This document shows, piece after piece, positions 17,381 through 26,255 of a DNA stretch of 64,000 nucleotides. Every line of letters begins with the position of its first letter. The stretch's first letter is position 1. The DNA is from Edaphobacter lichenicola (GTDB taxonomy: Bacteria > Acidobacteriota > Terriglobia > Terriglobales > Acidobacteriaceae), in the NCBI RefSeq assembly GCF_025264645.1, contig NZ_CP073696.1:3906001-3970000 (forward strand), given 5' to 3'. The position numbers were made by a program, and so were the translations under genes. The notes under the pieces are model-generated. The model did no database searches and was not told the DNA's origin. It saw only the letters and a list, made by a program, of their open reading frames with translations.

Positions 17381-18739
17381 TCACGGATAAATTCTGTTGA
17401 GTGTCCTTGCGAAGGGGATGGTTTCGCGGACGTGGTCGAGGCCGCAGATCCAGGCTACGGCGCGCTCGATGCCCATGCCGAAGCCGGCGTGCGGGACGCT
17501 GCCGTACTTGCGCAGGTCGAGGTACCACTGGAAGGCGTCGAGTGGGAGGTGGTGCTCTTCGATGCGGGACTTGAGCAGGTCGTAACTGTCGATGCGCTGG
17601 GAGCCGCCGATGATTTCGCCGTAGCCCTCGGGAGCGAGGACGTCGACACAGAGGGCCTTGGTGGGGTCGAGCGGGTCGGGCTGCATGTAGAAGGCCTTGA
17701 AGGCGGCGGGGTAGCGGTGGATCATGACGGGCTTGTCGAACTGGCTGGAGATGTAGGTCTCGTCGGGGCTGCCGAAGTCGTCGCCGTACTTGTGTGGGGC
17801 TTCGAGCTTGCCTTCGGCGAAGGCTTTTTCGAGCATGGCGTGGGCTTCGTCGTAGCTTAGGCGCGGGAAGGTGCCGACGATGGCTTCGAGTTTGGCGATG
17901 TCTTTGCCGATGACCTTGAGGTCGGCGCGGTGCGACTCGAGGACGCGGGTGACGATGTGGGTGATGAAGCCTTCGGCGAGGTTCATGAGGCCGTCGAGCT
18001 CGAGGAAGGCGACCTCGGGTTCGATCATCCAGAACTCGGTGAGGTGGCGGCGAGTCTTGGATTTTTCGGCGCGGAAGGTGGGGCCGAAGCTGTAGACCTT
18101 GCCGAGTGCGAGGGCGGTGGCTTCGATGTAGAGCTGGCCGGACTGGGTGAGGTAGGCCTTGTCGTCGTCGAAGTAGTCCATCTCGAAGAGCTCGGAGGTG
18201 CCTTCGCAGGCGTTGGGGGTGAGGATGGGTGGGTCGGTGCGGATGAAGCCGTTGGTGTCGAAGTATTCAGATGCCGCGCGCATGATGGTGGCGCGGACGC
18301 GGAGGATGGCAGACTGGCGCGGGGTGCGGACCCAGAGGTGGCGGTGCTCCATGAGGAAGTCGACGCCGGCCTCTTTGAGCTGGATGGGGAAGGGGGTCTC
18401 GACTGGGACCTTCTGGATGACTGTGACGTCTTCGACGTCTAGCTCGTAGCCGGAGGGGGCGCGGGAGTCGGCGCGGACTTTACCGGTGACGGTGAGGCTG
18501 GACTCGAGGGTGAGATTTTTCAGAGTCTCGAAGACCTCTTCGGAGACGGCGGCTTTGGGGACGATGCCCTGGATGGTGCCGGTGCCGTCGCGGAAGATGG
18601 GAAAGAGGAGCTTGCCCGAGGCGCGGAGGTTGTAGAGCCAGCCGCGGAGGGTGATGGTCTGGCCTTCGTGGGCGGATAGGGAGGCTATGGTGGCGAGGGG
18701 CGCGGAGGTTGTGACGGGAGTAGTTACAGATTCGCTCAT
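17381..18739 (-). CDS. asnS: Asparaginyl-tRNA synthetase
   Basis: This class IIb synthetase charges tRNA-Asn with asparagine. It has an N-terminal OB-fold anticodon domain ([19 protein letters not shown]) and class II motif 2 ([21 protein letters not shown] region, about 222-243). Motif 3 is [12 protein letters not shown]. The C-terminal [14 protein letters not shown] favours AsnRS over AspRS. The length of 452 aa is normal. The next leftward gene upstream (18769-19644) ends 29 bp before it, so co-transcription is possible. Confidence 0.95.
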   Translation of the reverse strand: MSESVTTPVTTSAPLATIASLSAHEGQTITLRGWLYNLRASGKLLFPIFRDGTGTIQGIVPKAAVSEEVFETLKNLTLESSLTVTGKVRADSRAPSGYELDVEDVTVIQKVPVETPFPIQLKEAGVDFLMEHRHLWVRTPRQSAILRVRATIMRAASEYFDTNGFIRTDPPILTPNACEGTSELFEMDYFDDDKAYLTQSGQLYIEATALALGKVYSFGPTFRAEKSKTRRHLTEFWMIEPEVAFLELDGLMNLAEGFITHIVTRVLESHRADLKVIGKDIAKLEAIVGTFPRLSYDEAHAMLEKAFAEGKLEAPHKYGDDFGSPDETYISSQFDKPVMIHRYPAAFKAFYMQPDPLDPTKALCVDVLAPEGYGEIIGGSQRIDSYDLLKSRIEEHHLPLDAFQWYLDLRKYGSVPHAGFGMGIERAVAWICGLDHVRETIPFARTLNRIYP

Positions 18740-18768
18740 TGGTTCCTTATTTGTTCTTGTTGCAGTTA

Positions 18769-19644
18769 CTAATTACTTTGCGCTGTCGCTTCGGTGGCTC
18801 GCTTGAGGAGGTCGAAAGCTTGCGTGGCTTTGGTGGCGGCGGATTCGGGGGTTTCTTCCAACTCGTGGGCGATCTCGAGGACGCCGGGGGTGTTGGCCGG
18901 AAGGGTCGCGATGTGGCGGGCTATGTTCTGCCAGTCGATTCCGGCGGTGCCGGGCCAGAGATGGTCGTCCTTTGCGCCGAGGTTGTCGTGGATGTGTAGT
19001 TCGGCGATGCGGGGCTTAAGGAGCTCGAAGGCTTCGTCGATGCCTTTGTTTGCTTCGGGTGCTGCGAGGTGTGCGTGGCCGATGTCGAGGGTGACGCCGA
19101 CGCGATCGAAGTGACCGACTTTGAGGATTTCGAGGAGGTGCTCGGGGGTGGTGATCTCGTTCTGGAGATTTTCTAGCAGGATGCGGACGCCGAGGGGGTG
19201 GGCGAAGGCTTTGAGGTGCTCGATGGCGGTGAGGGAGTTTTCGAGGGCGCGGAGGTTCCAGGCGTCGTCTTTGTAGCCGAGATGGAGTGTACAGGCGGTG
19301 ATGGGAATCTGCTCGGCGGACTCGAGGGCTCGCTTGACCTCGTCCATGGCAGAGATACGACGGGACTTTTCGGGGTCGATGAGGTTGAGATTGGGGGCGA
19401 CGTGGCGGGACCACTGGGCGTCGGCGCGGTCGCTGATGTAGAGGGGTTGGTGGAGCGTGGCTCCGACGCCGGTGTTGCGGAACCAGGTGGCGACGTCACG
19501 GACGGCGGCGCGGTCGGTGTAGTCGAAGTGGTGGCGGGCGGCGAAGAGCTCGATGGTTTGGGCACCGCTTTTTTGCAAGGCATCGAGCAGGCCGGGGTGA
19601 AGGCGCTGCGGGAGAAAGACGTGAGTGGAGATACCGGGTTGCAT
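18769..19644 (-). CDS. Sugar phosphate isomerase/epimerase family (AP endonuclease 2-like TIM barrel)
   Basis: The 291-aa protein has the xylose-isomerase-like TIM barrel pattern: [45 protein letters not shown] and [20 protein letters not shown]. The Glu, Asp and His residues in these blocks are the usual metal ligands. Members act on sugars, inositols or hydroxypyruvate; the substrate is unknown. ATG 19644 is preferred to the overlapping GTG at 19647. It precedes asnS on the same strand. Confidence 0.85.
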   Translation of the reverse strand: MQPGISTHVFLPQRLHPGLLDALQKSGAQTIELFAARHHFDYTDRAAVRDVATWFRNTGVGATLHQPLYISDRADAQWSRHVAPNLNLIDPEKSRRISAMDEVKRALESAEQIPITACTLHLGYKDDAWNLRALENSLTAIEHLKAFAHPLGVRILLENLQNEITTPEHLLEILKVGHFDRVGVTLDIGHAHLAAPEANKGIDEAFELLKPRIAELHIHDNLGAKDDHLWPGTAGIDWQNIARHIATLPANTPGVLEIAHELEETPESAATKATQAFDLLKRATEATAQSN

Positions 19645-19735
19645 CACCTCTTAAGGTACAGCAGAGAGGACGCAAGGTGTCAGGGGAAGGTTTTCGGGAG
19701 TTCGGCTAGAATCGGAGCGCGATGGAGGAGATGGG

Positions 19736-20563
19736 ATGAAGAGTTTGGGACGGGCGATCTTTTCGGGTTGCGTGGCGGCGATGATTGGGATGGGCGGGGT
19801 GGCTTATTCGCAGTCTGGGACGACGGGTAGTACGGTGCCGCCTCCCGCTCCAGTTGCTGCTCCTGCACCGGTTGCTGCACCTGTAGCGGCGCCCGTCGAT
19901 GCCGAGAAGCAGATTGCGACGATGCAGGCGAAGCTGGATGATTGGCCTCAGTTGGCGAGATATAAGGCAGAGAACGCGGCGCTGGGGCCGGTCGGTCCGG
20001 GCGAGCAGCGGGTCGTGTTTTACGGCGATTCTCTTACCGACAACTGGGGACATCGGCCGGAGATGGGCGAGTTCTTTCCGGGGAAGCCATATGTGAATCG
20101 CGGGATCAGCGGACAGACGACGCCGCAGATGGTGGTGCGGTTTCGGCAGGACGTGATCAACCTGCATCCGTCGGTGGTGGTGATTCTGGCGGGGACGAAT
20201 GATGTTGCAGGAAATACGGGGCCGATGACACCGGAGATGACCGAGGATAACTTCCGGTCCATGGTCGACCTGGCGAAGTCGAATGGGATTCGAGTGATTG
20301 TGGCATCGATTCTGCCCGCGGCGGACTTTTCGTGGAGGAAGGGCTTGATGCCTGCACCGAAGATCAAGCTGCTGAATGCCTGGTTGCAGGGATATTGCGT
20401 GAACCATTCGGTGACGTATCTGGATTACTACTCGGCAATGGCGACGCCGGATGGAGGGATGAAGCCAGGGATCAGCGTCGATGGCGTGCATCCGAACGCG
20501 CAGGGCTACGCGATTATGGGACCGCTGGCGCAGGCGGCGATCGATAAGACGCTGGGGAAGTAG
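19736..20563 (+). CDS. Secreted SGNH/GDSL-family hydrolase
   Basis: The 275-aa protein has a signal peptide (about 1-26), then a Pro/Ala repeat linker (APVAAPAPVAAPVAAPV), then an SGNH fold. Block I is FYGDSLTD with Ser99, block II NRGISGQTT, block III AGTNDVAGN with Asn155, and block V DGVHPNAQGY with Asp249 and His252, so the catalytic set is complete. This subgroup, with G-rich NRGISGQTT, often deacetylates or de-esterifies extracellular carbohydrates; the actual ester is unknown. Confidence 0.9.
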   Translation: MKSLGRAIFSGCVAAMIGMGGVAYSQSGTTGSTVPPPAPVAAPAPVAAPVAAPVDAEKQIATMQAKLDDWPQLARYKAENAALGPVGPGEQRVVFYGDSLTDNWGHRPEMGEFFPGKPYVNRGISGQTTPQMVVRFRQDVINLHPSVVVILAGTNDVAGNTGPMTPEMTEDNFRSMVDLAKSNGIRVIVASILPAADFSWRKGLMPAPKIKLLNAWLQGYCVNHSVTYLDYYSAMATPDGGMKPGISVDGVHPNAQGYAIMGPLAQAAIDKTLGK

Positions 20564-20580
20564 ATCGGCGGCGGCGCAGG

Positions 20581-21303
20581 TTAGTGCGCGAGGAGACGCT
20601 TGAGACTTAGTGCGTCGCCGAACGCTGCACCGGAGGCGGTGTTGTCGAAGATGCACCAGATCTCTTTTGTGGATTGCTGGTTGATGGTGTCGGCAAGGGC
20701 TTGCAGGTAGGTCTCCGGATAGGCGGAGTAGTACATGCGCGGGCCGCCATGGAGGCGACAGTAGATGAGTTCGCCCCAGCCACCGGCGGTGGCGGCTGCG
20801 GGTATTCGCGCAGGGTCGGCAACAACTCTGGCGATGTTGAACTCTTTCAGGAGATGATCTGCTTCAGCTGTGAACCACGTTGAATGGCGAGGTTCAAAGA
20901 CGGTTGGGCCTTGGTAGAGATCGCGAAGCATGATGAGGAATGCTTTGGCGATGACGATGTCGAAGGCTGATTTTGGTGGGAGCTGAAAGAGAATCGGCCC
21001 TAATTTTTCTTTCAGGGTGTGCGCTTCACTGAGGAAGTTTTTCAGTTGATCCACGGTGCAGGCGAGTTTTGCTTCGTGGGTGATTGCCTTCGGCGCTTTG
21101 ACGGAGAAGCGGAAGCCCTCGGGAACACTTGCGCTCCAATCTGTCCACGTCGAGAGACGGTGGGAGCGGTAGAACGAAGAGTTGATCTCTGCACTGAGGA
21201 AGACCTGTGAATAGCGGGCGAGATGTGTGCCAACCTGAGGGACATCGATAGCGTACTGCTTCGGGACGCTCCAGCCGGCGGTGCCGATGCGGATGCTAGA
21301 CAT
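20581..21303 (-). CDS. DUF72 family protein (YecE-like TIM barrel)
   Basis: The 240-aa cytoplasmic protein begins IRIGTAGWSVP and contains VFLSAEINSSFYR, FRFSVKAPKAITHE, GPILFQLPP, FEPRHSTWF and, near the end, EIWCIFDNTASGAA, the standard DUF72 blocks. DUF72 has a TIM-barrel fold with no settled activity. It is convergent with the SGNH hydrolase (17-bp gap). Confidence 0.92.
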   Translation of the reverse strand: MSSIRIGTAGWSVPKQYAIDVPQVGTHLARYSQVFLSAEINSSFYRSHRLSTWTDWSASVPEGFRFSVKAPKAITHEAKLACTVDQLKNFLSEAHTLKEKLGPILFQLPPKSAFDIVIAKAFLIMLRDLYQGPTVFEPRHSTWFTAEADHLLKEFNIARVVADPARIPAAATAGGWGELIYCRLHGGPRMYYSAYPETYLQALADTINQQSTKEIWCIFDNTASGAAFGDALSLKRLLAH

Positions 21304-21341
21304 GTTTCGGTTCGATGCAGACGAGGCTCTTGGCGGCTGAT

Positions 21342-21692
21342 CTACCAGTGGATCGATGGGCTGAAGATGTAGTGGGTTCCGAGGAATCGTGCGAGGAAGA
21401 AGAGAGTCACCATGATGCTGGTGGCCCAGTAAAAGATCTGCACTGGGAGGGTCGCTGAAAGGGATGGGTGCGGGGGCGGTTCGGCCTCGCGAAAGATGAG
21501 GCCGCCGATGAGGGAGATGCCGGCGGAGAGTGCCAGGAGAAGCATCGAGTCGAAGATTCTGTCGCGGATGGCCTGGTGAGGCTGGAGAAGAAGCTGCGGG
21601 TCTTCGAGGGTGAAGAAGACGATGTGGAAGACAGCGAAGAGAGAGAGCAGGCAGAGGAGCAACGCGACGGGTTTAGCGAGTTCGAGCAGCAT
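21342..21692 (-). CDS. Small integral membrane protein
   Basis: Not recognised as a named family. The 116-aa protein shows three hydrophobic segments: VALLLCLLSLFAVFHIVFF (about 9-27), SMLLLALSAGISLIGGLIF, and IFYWATSIMVTLFFLARFL, so the N-terminus is probably cytoplasmic. The start at 21692 is set by a strong GGAGGGGGGACGGAGT upstream; the open frame extends further but without a better site. It is 38 bp downstream of the start of the DUF72 gene on the same strand, so it may be its operon leader. Confidence 0.65.
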   Translation of the reverse strand: MLLELAKPVALLLCLLSLFAVFHIVFFTLEDPQLLLQPHQAIRDRIFDSMLLLALSAGISLIGGLIFREAEPPPHPSLSATLPVQIFYWATSIMVTLFFLARFLGTHYIFSPSIHW

Positions 21693-21954
21693 ACTCCGTC
21701 CCCCCTCCGAGTGTACGCAGTAGTTTATCGCGTTTGTAGTGGCAGTGATTCTAAGATCTCTCCTCGCCAACTTTCGTCGCCAACTATCCTGGCCAACTGA
21801 GATAGGAATTCCGTCTTCCAACGCCGGAAGAGCGGCAGCGACGGACCGACCTATCGCTACCTGAGAATTTAACGGAAAAGCAGGAAGATTCTGGTGCGTT
21901 TACAACCTATGCGGAATCCATTACGGCAAGGACATGGGGCGACTATGGCGAGCG

Positions 21955-22205
21955 CGTGTAAAACGAGTTCGTGTGGCCTTGGTCGGTGTCGGCAACTAGG
22001 CGCGATATGGCCATATCCCCGCGTTGCGATTGCTGCCGAATACGAGATTGCGGCCGTTTCGAGTCGGCAACGAGCGACAGCCGACGAGATAGCAAAAGCC
22101 TTTGATATGCGGCATGCGTTCGACAGCGTGGACGCAACTTGTGAGTCACCCGGAGGTGATCTGACGTGCGGTTCGATCACGAGCTCACGGTTTCAGTTCA
22201 AGTAA
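21955..22205 (+). pseudogene. Remnant of a Gfo/Idh/MocA-family oxidoreductase N-terminus
   Basis: Three reading frames each carry a piece of one NAD(P)-binding domain, in the right order. First RVRVALVGVGN in the frame at 21955 (a Rossmann strand and glycine motif), then LGAIWPYPRVAIAAEYEIAA and SSRQRATADEIAKAFD in a second frame, then QLVSHPEVI followed by a stop in a third. At least two frameshifts are needed, and there is no C-terminal substrate domain. The order matches intact family members, so this is a decayed, truncated gene. Confidence 0.7.
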
Positions 22206-22266
22206 CTTCCGTGGCTCGGAGACAGATTTCACGCTAAAGGAACAAATCACACAGGAGAAATCAGAC

Positions 22267-22611
22267 ATGTTGAAGGTTCATATTCTTAGCAGGCGAAGAG
22301 CAGATATGACTCATGAGCAGTATGTGGATCACTGGAAGAACGTACACGCGCCGCTCTTTGCCAGCCAACCCGACGTAAAGCGCTACGTGCGCCGTTACGT
22401 GCAATGCTGGATTACCGGCGATCGTCCGGCTGGACCGAATCTGGGCGACACAGATGGACTTGTCGAGCTTTGGTTTGACGATATAGACGGCTTCAATGCG
22501 TTCGGCAATTCGCCGTCCTATTTAAACGTCATCAGGCCCGATGAAGAGCGATTTACCGATCCGAAAAAATGCGAGTACTTCTTTTCGGAGGAACATAGCA
22601 TCATCGCGTGA
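22267..22611 (+). CDS. EthD-domain protein
   Basis: The 114-aa protein is a dimeric alpha-beta barrel of the EthD type: LKVHILSRRRADMTHEQYVDHW at the start, RYVRRYVQCWI, GLVELWFDDIDGFNAF, and a C-terminal RFTDPKKCEYFFSEEH. EthD relatives take part in ether or polyketide oxidation or ring chemistry; the role here is unknown. The start has AGGAGAAATCAGAC before ATG. It lies just after the oxidoreductase remnant, so it may have lost a partner gene. Confidence 0.85.
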   Translation: MLKVHILSRRRADMTHEQYVDHWKNVHAPLFASQPDVKRYVRRYVQCWITGDRPAGPNLGDTDGLVELWFDDIDGFNAFGNSPSYLNVIRPDEERFTDPKKCEYFFSEEHSIIA

Positions 22612-22630
22612 ACATGAAGTCGAAAGTGAT

Positions 22631-24403
22631 TCAGTAGCCGGCGGCTTTGCCGTAGGCGCGGCGATTGTCGTGGCCGCCTAGCAGCTCGTGGGTTTTGGGG
22701 TCGATGGCGATGAGTTCGCTGTCGCCCCAGGTGCCGGGGTTGTGCTCGTCGGCGACGGCGAGGCGGTTGATGGTGTAACCCATCGCGGCGAGTTGGGCGG
22801 CGACGTCGGGCGAGAACTTCTTTTCGAGGTCGATGCGGTCGGGCAGGTATTGGTGATGGAAGCGTGGGGCGTCGGCGGCCTGCTGGATGTTGAGGCCATT
22901 GTCGATGGTGCTGATGATGTTGTTGGCGACGGTGGTGATGATCGTCGAACCTCCGGGAGTGCCCAGGACGTAGGCGAGCTTGCCGGGTTTGTACCAGTGG
23001 CTGGGCGTGGTGAGGATGGTGGGGGTCATCGCGGAGAGTGGACGCTTGCCGGGGCCGATGGAGTTGGCGGTGCTCTGGATGAGGCCGTAGACGTTGGGGA
23101 CGCCGACCTTGGAGGTAAAGTCGTCCATCTCATTGTTCATGAGGAAGCCGAGGCCTTCGACGGTGACTCCGGAGCCGAAGCCTCCGTTGAGGGTGTAAGT
23201 GCTGGAGACGGCGTTGCCGTCGGCGTCGACGATGGAGAAGTGTGTGGTTTGGGTGGACTCTTTTACGGCGGCGGCTTGAGGCGGTGGAGGCATGAAGCCG
23301 GCGGGACGGACGAGGTCTTTGCTTGGGGTGGGCTTGGATGGGTCGATGGAGCTGCGCCATGCTGCCGCGTACTTCGGGTTCGCCATTTGTTTGATCGGGA
23401 GTGTGTTGAAATCAGGGTCGCCAAGGTAGTCTCCGCGATCCTTGTAGGCGCGACGGAAGGCTTCGGCGATGATGTGGACCTGCGCGGCGCTACGGTCGGG
23501 GCCGAGCTTTGGAAGATCGTAGGTGGAGAGGATGTTGAGGATCTCGATGAGGATGATGCCACCGGAGGAGGGTGGCGGCGCGGTGATGAGATCGAAGCCG
23601 TGGTACTTGCCGCGGATGGGGACGCGCTCTTTGACCTGATAGGCGGCGAGGTCTTCGGCGGTGATGAGACCGCCTCCGGCTCGTTCGAAGTCGGCGAGCT
23701 GGTGCGCCATCGCACCCTTGTAGAAGTCGTCGGGGTCTTTTGAGATGCGGGTGAGGGTGGCGGCTAGTTCGGGCTGCTTGAAGGTGTCGCCCTCGCGGTA
23801 GAAGTCGCCGTCGCGTTGAAAGATTTTTGCGGAGACCGGAAAACCGCTGAGGCTTTTGCTGTGCAGTGCGCGTGCCTCTTCGGCGGAGAGCGTGTAACCG
23901 TCGGAGGCGAGCTTGATGGCGGGCGTCATGTCCTGCGCGAGGGTGAGTTTGCCGTAGTGCTTCTGCGCGTAGGCGAGGCCAGCGACGGAGCCGGGGACTC
24001 CGCTGGCTTTGTAGCCGACGAGAGACATGTCAGGGATGACGTTGCCCTGGGCGTCGAGGTACATGTCGCGGGTGGTGGCGGCGGGGGCCTTTTCGCGGTA
24101 GTCGATGAAGTGGGTCTTGCCGCTGTGGTCGCGGATGAGCATGAAGCCGCCGCCGCCGATGTTGCCCGCTGCGGGGTAGACGACGGCGAGGGCGAAGCCG
24201 ACAGCCACGGCTGCATCGACGGCGTTACCGCCTTGCTTGAGGATCTCGACGCCGGCGTCGGTTGCGTCGTGATGGATGGTCACGACCATGGCGTGCTGAG
24301 TGCGGACTGGTTGATCGGATGGGGAGGGAGTCTGAGCTGCGAGCGGGCTTGCGAAGAGAGCGAGTGAGACAGTGGCTGCAAGGACGCGGTTTCCGCAGGG
24401 CAT
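22631..24403 (-). CDS. ggt: Gamma-glutamyltransferase
   Basis: This periplasmic N-terminal-nucleophile hydrolase splits or transfers gamma-glutamyl groups of glutathione. The 590-aa precursor has a signal peptide ending PLAAQ (about residue 24), NIGGGGFMLI, and the autocleavage site TTHFSIVDADGNAVSSTYTL, where the nucleophilic Thr is about residue 388. Further blocks are GPGKRPLSAMTPT and LGTPGGSTIITT. Processing would give large and small subunits. The start is ATG 24403 with TTGGAG upstream. It is divergent from the ECF sigma gene. Confidence 0.95.
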   Translation of the reverse strand: MPCGNRVLAATVSLALFASPLAAQTPSPSDQPVRTQHAMVVTIHHDATDAGVEILKQGGNAVDAAVAVGFALAVVYPAAGNIGGGGFMLIRDHSGKTHFIDYREKAPAATTRDMYLDAQGNVIPDMSLVGYKASGVPGSVAGLAYAQKHYGKLTLAQDMTPAIKLASDGYTLSAEEARALHSKSLSGFPVSAKIFQRDGDFYREGDTFKQPELAATLTRISKDPDDFYKGAMAHQLADFERAGGGLITAEDLAAYQVKERVPIRGKYHGFDLITAPPPSSGGIILIEILNILSTYDLPKLGPDRSAAQVHIIAEAFRRAYKDRGDYLGDPDFNTLPIKQMANPKYAAAWRSSIDPSKPTPSKDLVRPAGFMPPPPQAAAVKESTQTTHFSIVDADGNAVSSTYTLNGGFGSGVTVEGLGFLMNNEMDDFTSKVGVPNVYGLIQSTANSIGPGKRPLSAMTPTILTTPSHWYKPGKLAYVLGTPGGSTIITTVANNIISTIDNGLNIQQAADAPRFHHQYLPDRIDLEKKFSPDVAAQLAAMGYTINRLAVADEHNPGTWGDSELIAIDPKTHELLGGHDNRRAYGKAAGY

Positions 24404-24480
24404 TCAGTAGCTCCAAGGGGAGTAGGTGGAATGATGAAGACAGGATATCCGGTTGCGTGGGAGAGGCTCGCAGATAAATG

Positions 24481-24506
24481 TGAACGGTTTTCGATTTGCA
24501 TCGGTC
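24481..24506 (+). promoter_or_regulatory. Candidate ECF-type promoter upstream of the sigma gene
   Basis: TGAAC and CGGTC are separated by 16 nt, resembling the GGAAC-N16-CGTC form typical of ECF sigma promoters. It is 56 nt before the sigma-factor ATG, which would fit autoregulation. This is a pattern match only. Confidence 0.3.
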
Positions 24507-24561
24507 TTAGGCATAGCAACAGACGAACAGCAGCACAGGAATAGCGGTCGGAAGAGGCGAG

Positions 24562-25140
24562 ATGGGTGTGCGAGTGGATGCCTTGGCGGGATACGTGGAC
24601 GAGAGAGCAGATGCGCTCGATGAGGGCGCACGACGCGATGAGCGGTTCGAGGAGATGGTGGCGCGACAGGCTCGGTTCATGTTCCAGGTGGCGTTTGGGC
24701 TGCTGCGCAACCGACAAGATGCTGAGGACGCCGTGCAGGAGGCTTTTCTGAAGTTGTACAGAACCGATGGATGGCAACGGATGGAGAACGAGAAGGGTTT
24801 TTTGGCACGGACCGTTTGGCGGGTCGCTTTGGATCATCTGCCGCGCGCTGCGGACCACCTAGATGTCTCTGAGATACAACTGACGGCGACTGGTGGAGCT
24901 GGTCTGTCTCCGGAGGAGCGAGCGATGAGTGAAGATGAGCGCTCGACGCTGCGAAGACTGATCGATGGATTACCGGAGGAGCTGCGACAGCCGTTGGTGT
25001 TGTCTTCGATTGAAGAGATGACCTCTGGAGAGGTTTCGGAGGTAATGGGAATACCTGAAGGTACGGTGCGGACGCGGGTGATGCGGGCGCGGGCAGAGTT
25101 GAGGCGACGTTTTACGGCGATGAAGGAGGTGCGGCGATGA
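24562..25140 (+). CDS. ECF-type RNA polymerase sigma factor
   Basis: The 192-aa protein has sigma region 2 (about 40-105: ARQARFMFQVAFGLLRNRQDAEDAVQEAFLKLY region) and region 4 (about 125-180: LRRLIDGLPEEL, EMTSGEVSEVMGIPEGTVRTR, ending in a basic helix). Regions 1 and 3 are absent, as in the extracytoplasmic-function class. Its stop overlaps the next gene's ATG by 4 bp (ATGA), so sigma factor and membrane protein are translated together. The adjacent gene occupies the usual anti-sigma position but carries a TonB domain. Confidence 0.93.
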   Translation: MGVRVDALAGYVDERADALDEGARRDERFEEMVARQARFMFQVAFGLLRNRQDAEDAVQEAFLKLYRTDGWQRMENEKGFLARTVWRVALDHLPRAADHLDVSEIQLTATGGAGLSPEERAMSEDERSTLRRLIDGLPEELRQPLVLSSIEEMTSGEVSEVMGIPEGTVRTRVMRARAELRRRFTAMKEVRR

Positions 25141-26231
25141 ACGATCAGATTGAGTTCGACGAGATTTTGGATGACGTGCTGCACGAGTTCGCCAATCCGG
25201 AGCCGACTGAAGAGTTACAACTGCGCGTGATGCGGCAGGTTCGAAGTGCGGGGACTGCCGAGGGTCTGGTGCAGGCAACTGTCAGCGAACGAGGCTGGGC
25301 AGAACAACTGGAGATGGCAGTGGGCTGGTCTGGTCAGCTCCTCCGTCAAGCGAATGGGCGCGAAGAAGGGATCTTCCGATCTCTGTGGATTGGCGTTCGC
25401 GATCTGCTCTTCCCTGCGAAGCTGCCTCCGCTGGTGTTGAAGTCGCGTCCGATTGCCCTGGACGACCGAATGGCTCCTGAGAAGAGCTATCCATCCACTG
25501 CATACGCGGTCGCGGCTCATGCCCTCGTCATCGTGGTGATCGGTTTTGTTGTGAACGCGCAGATTCGTAGTGCCTCGCCTGCGCGTGAGAGCGTTACGGC
25601 GATGATTGCCCCCCCGATTGCGCTGCGAGCTGATCCGAAGGCGGATGAGATTGGAGGCGGTGGTGGGCAGAGGGGACTCACTCCGGTATCGCGTGGTGCG
25701 TTGCCGAAGTTGGATCAGGAGCCACTGTCTGCGCCGAAGATTCCTCCACTGCAGACGCCTCAGCTTGCGATCGAACCGAGTGTCGATATGCAGAAGGACC
25801 TGAAGTCTGCCGTGTTGCCCGATCTGGGGGTGCCGAACTCTCCGCTTGTAAGCCTGTCGATGGGAGATGGGCGAGGCTCGGGGATGGGGCCGGGTGCAGG
25901 CAATGGAGTTGGACCGGGTTCAGGTGGGAATACGGGCGACGGGGTTCGGCGGATCGGGGGCGGTGTCAGTGCACCGGAGGTTATCTACCAGACGGAGCCG
26001 GAGTTCTCTGAGGAGGCGCGCAAAGCGAAGCTTTCTGGAAATGTAGAGGTGTATCTGTGGGTGGATGAGCATGGAAATCCGACCCATGTGCGAGTTATCC
26101 GCGGGATCGGGATGGGGCTCGATGAAAAAGCAGTAGAGGCGGTGCGGCAGTACAAGTTCAAACCCGCCATGGCGAATGGTAAGCCGGTGACGGTAGAGAT
26201 GTATGTCGATGTGGTCTTCCAGATCATGTGA
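25137..26231 (+). CDS. TonB-family protein with cytoplasmic N-terminus, coupled to ECF sigma factor
   Basis: The 364-aa protein has an unusually long cytoplasmic N-terminus (about 1-120) that is helical at the start (EFDEILDDVLHEFANPEPTEEL). One membrane segment follows (TAYAVAAHALVIVVIGFVV, about 121-140), then a Pro/Gly-rich periplasmic linker and a TonB C-terminal domain (about 278-364: VIYQTEPEFSEEARKAKLSG, GLDEKAVEAVRQYKFKPA). Ordinary TonB has almost no cytoplasmic portion. The overlap with the sigma gene and the early helix suggest that the N-terminus could bind the sigma factor. This is inference: no zinc-finger anti-sigma motif is seen. Confidence 0.85.
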   Translation: MNDQIEFDEILDDVLHEFANPEPTEELQLRVMRQVRSAGTAEGLVQATVSERGWAEQLEMAVGWSGQLLRQANGREEGIFRSLWIGVRDLLFPAKLPPLVLKSRPIALDDRMAPEKSYPSTAYAVAAHALVIVVIGFVVNAQIRSASPARESVTAMIAPPIALRADPKADEIGGGGGQRGLTPVSRGALPKLDQEPLSAPKIPPLQTPQLAIEPSVDMQKDLKSAVLPDLGVPNSPLVSLSMGDGRGSGMGPGAGNGVGPGSGGNTGDGVRRIGGGVSAPEVIYQTEPEFSEEARKAKLSGNVEVYLWVDEHGNPTHVRVIRGIGMGLDEKAVEAVRQYKFKPAMANGKPVTVEMYVDVVFQIM

Positions 26232-26255
26232 GTGAGCCGCGTAGAATCGTTAGCG

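Noticed and set aside
22688-23743. 351-codon open frame on the plus strand
   Set aside because: Antisense to ggt; Gly/Val/Asp-rich low-complexity translation.
22631-24403. Gamma-glutamyltransferase read as HpxW (oxamate amidohydrolase) to link with the HpxZ-like gene
   Set aside because: It has a signal peptide, standard GGT motifs and is 20 kb from the cluster; plain periplasmic GGT is more likely.
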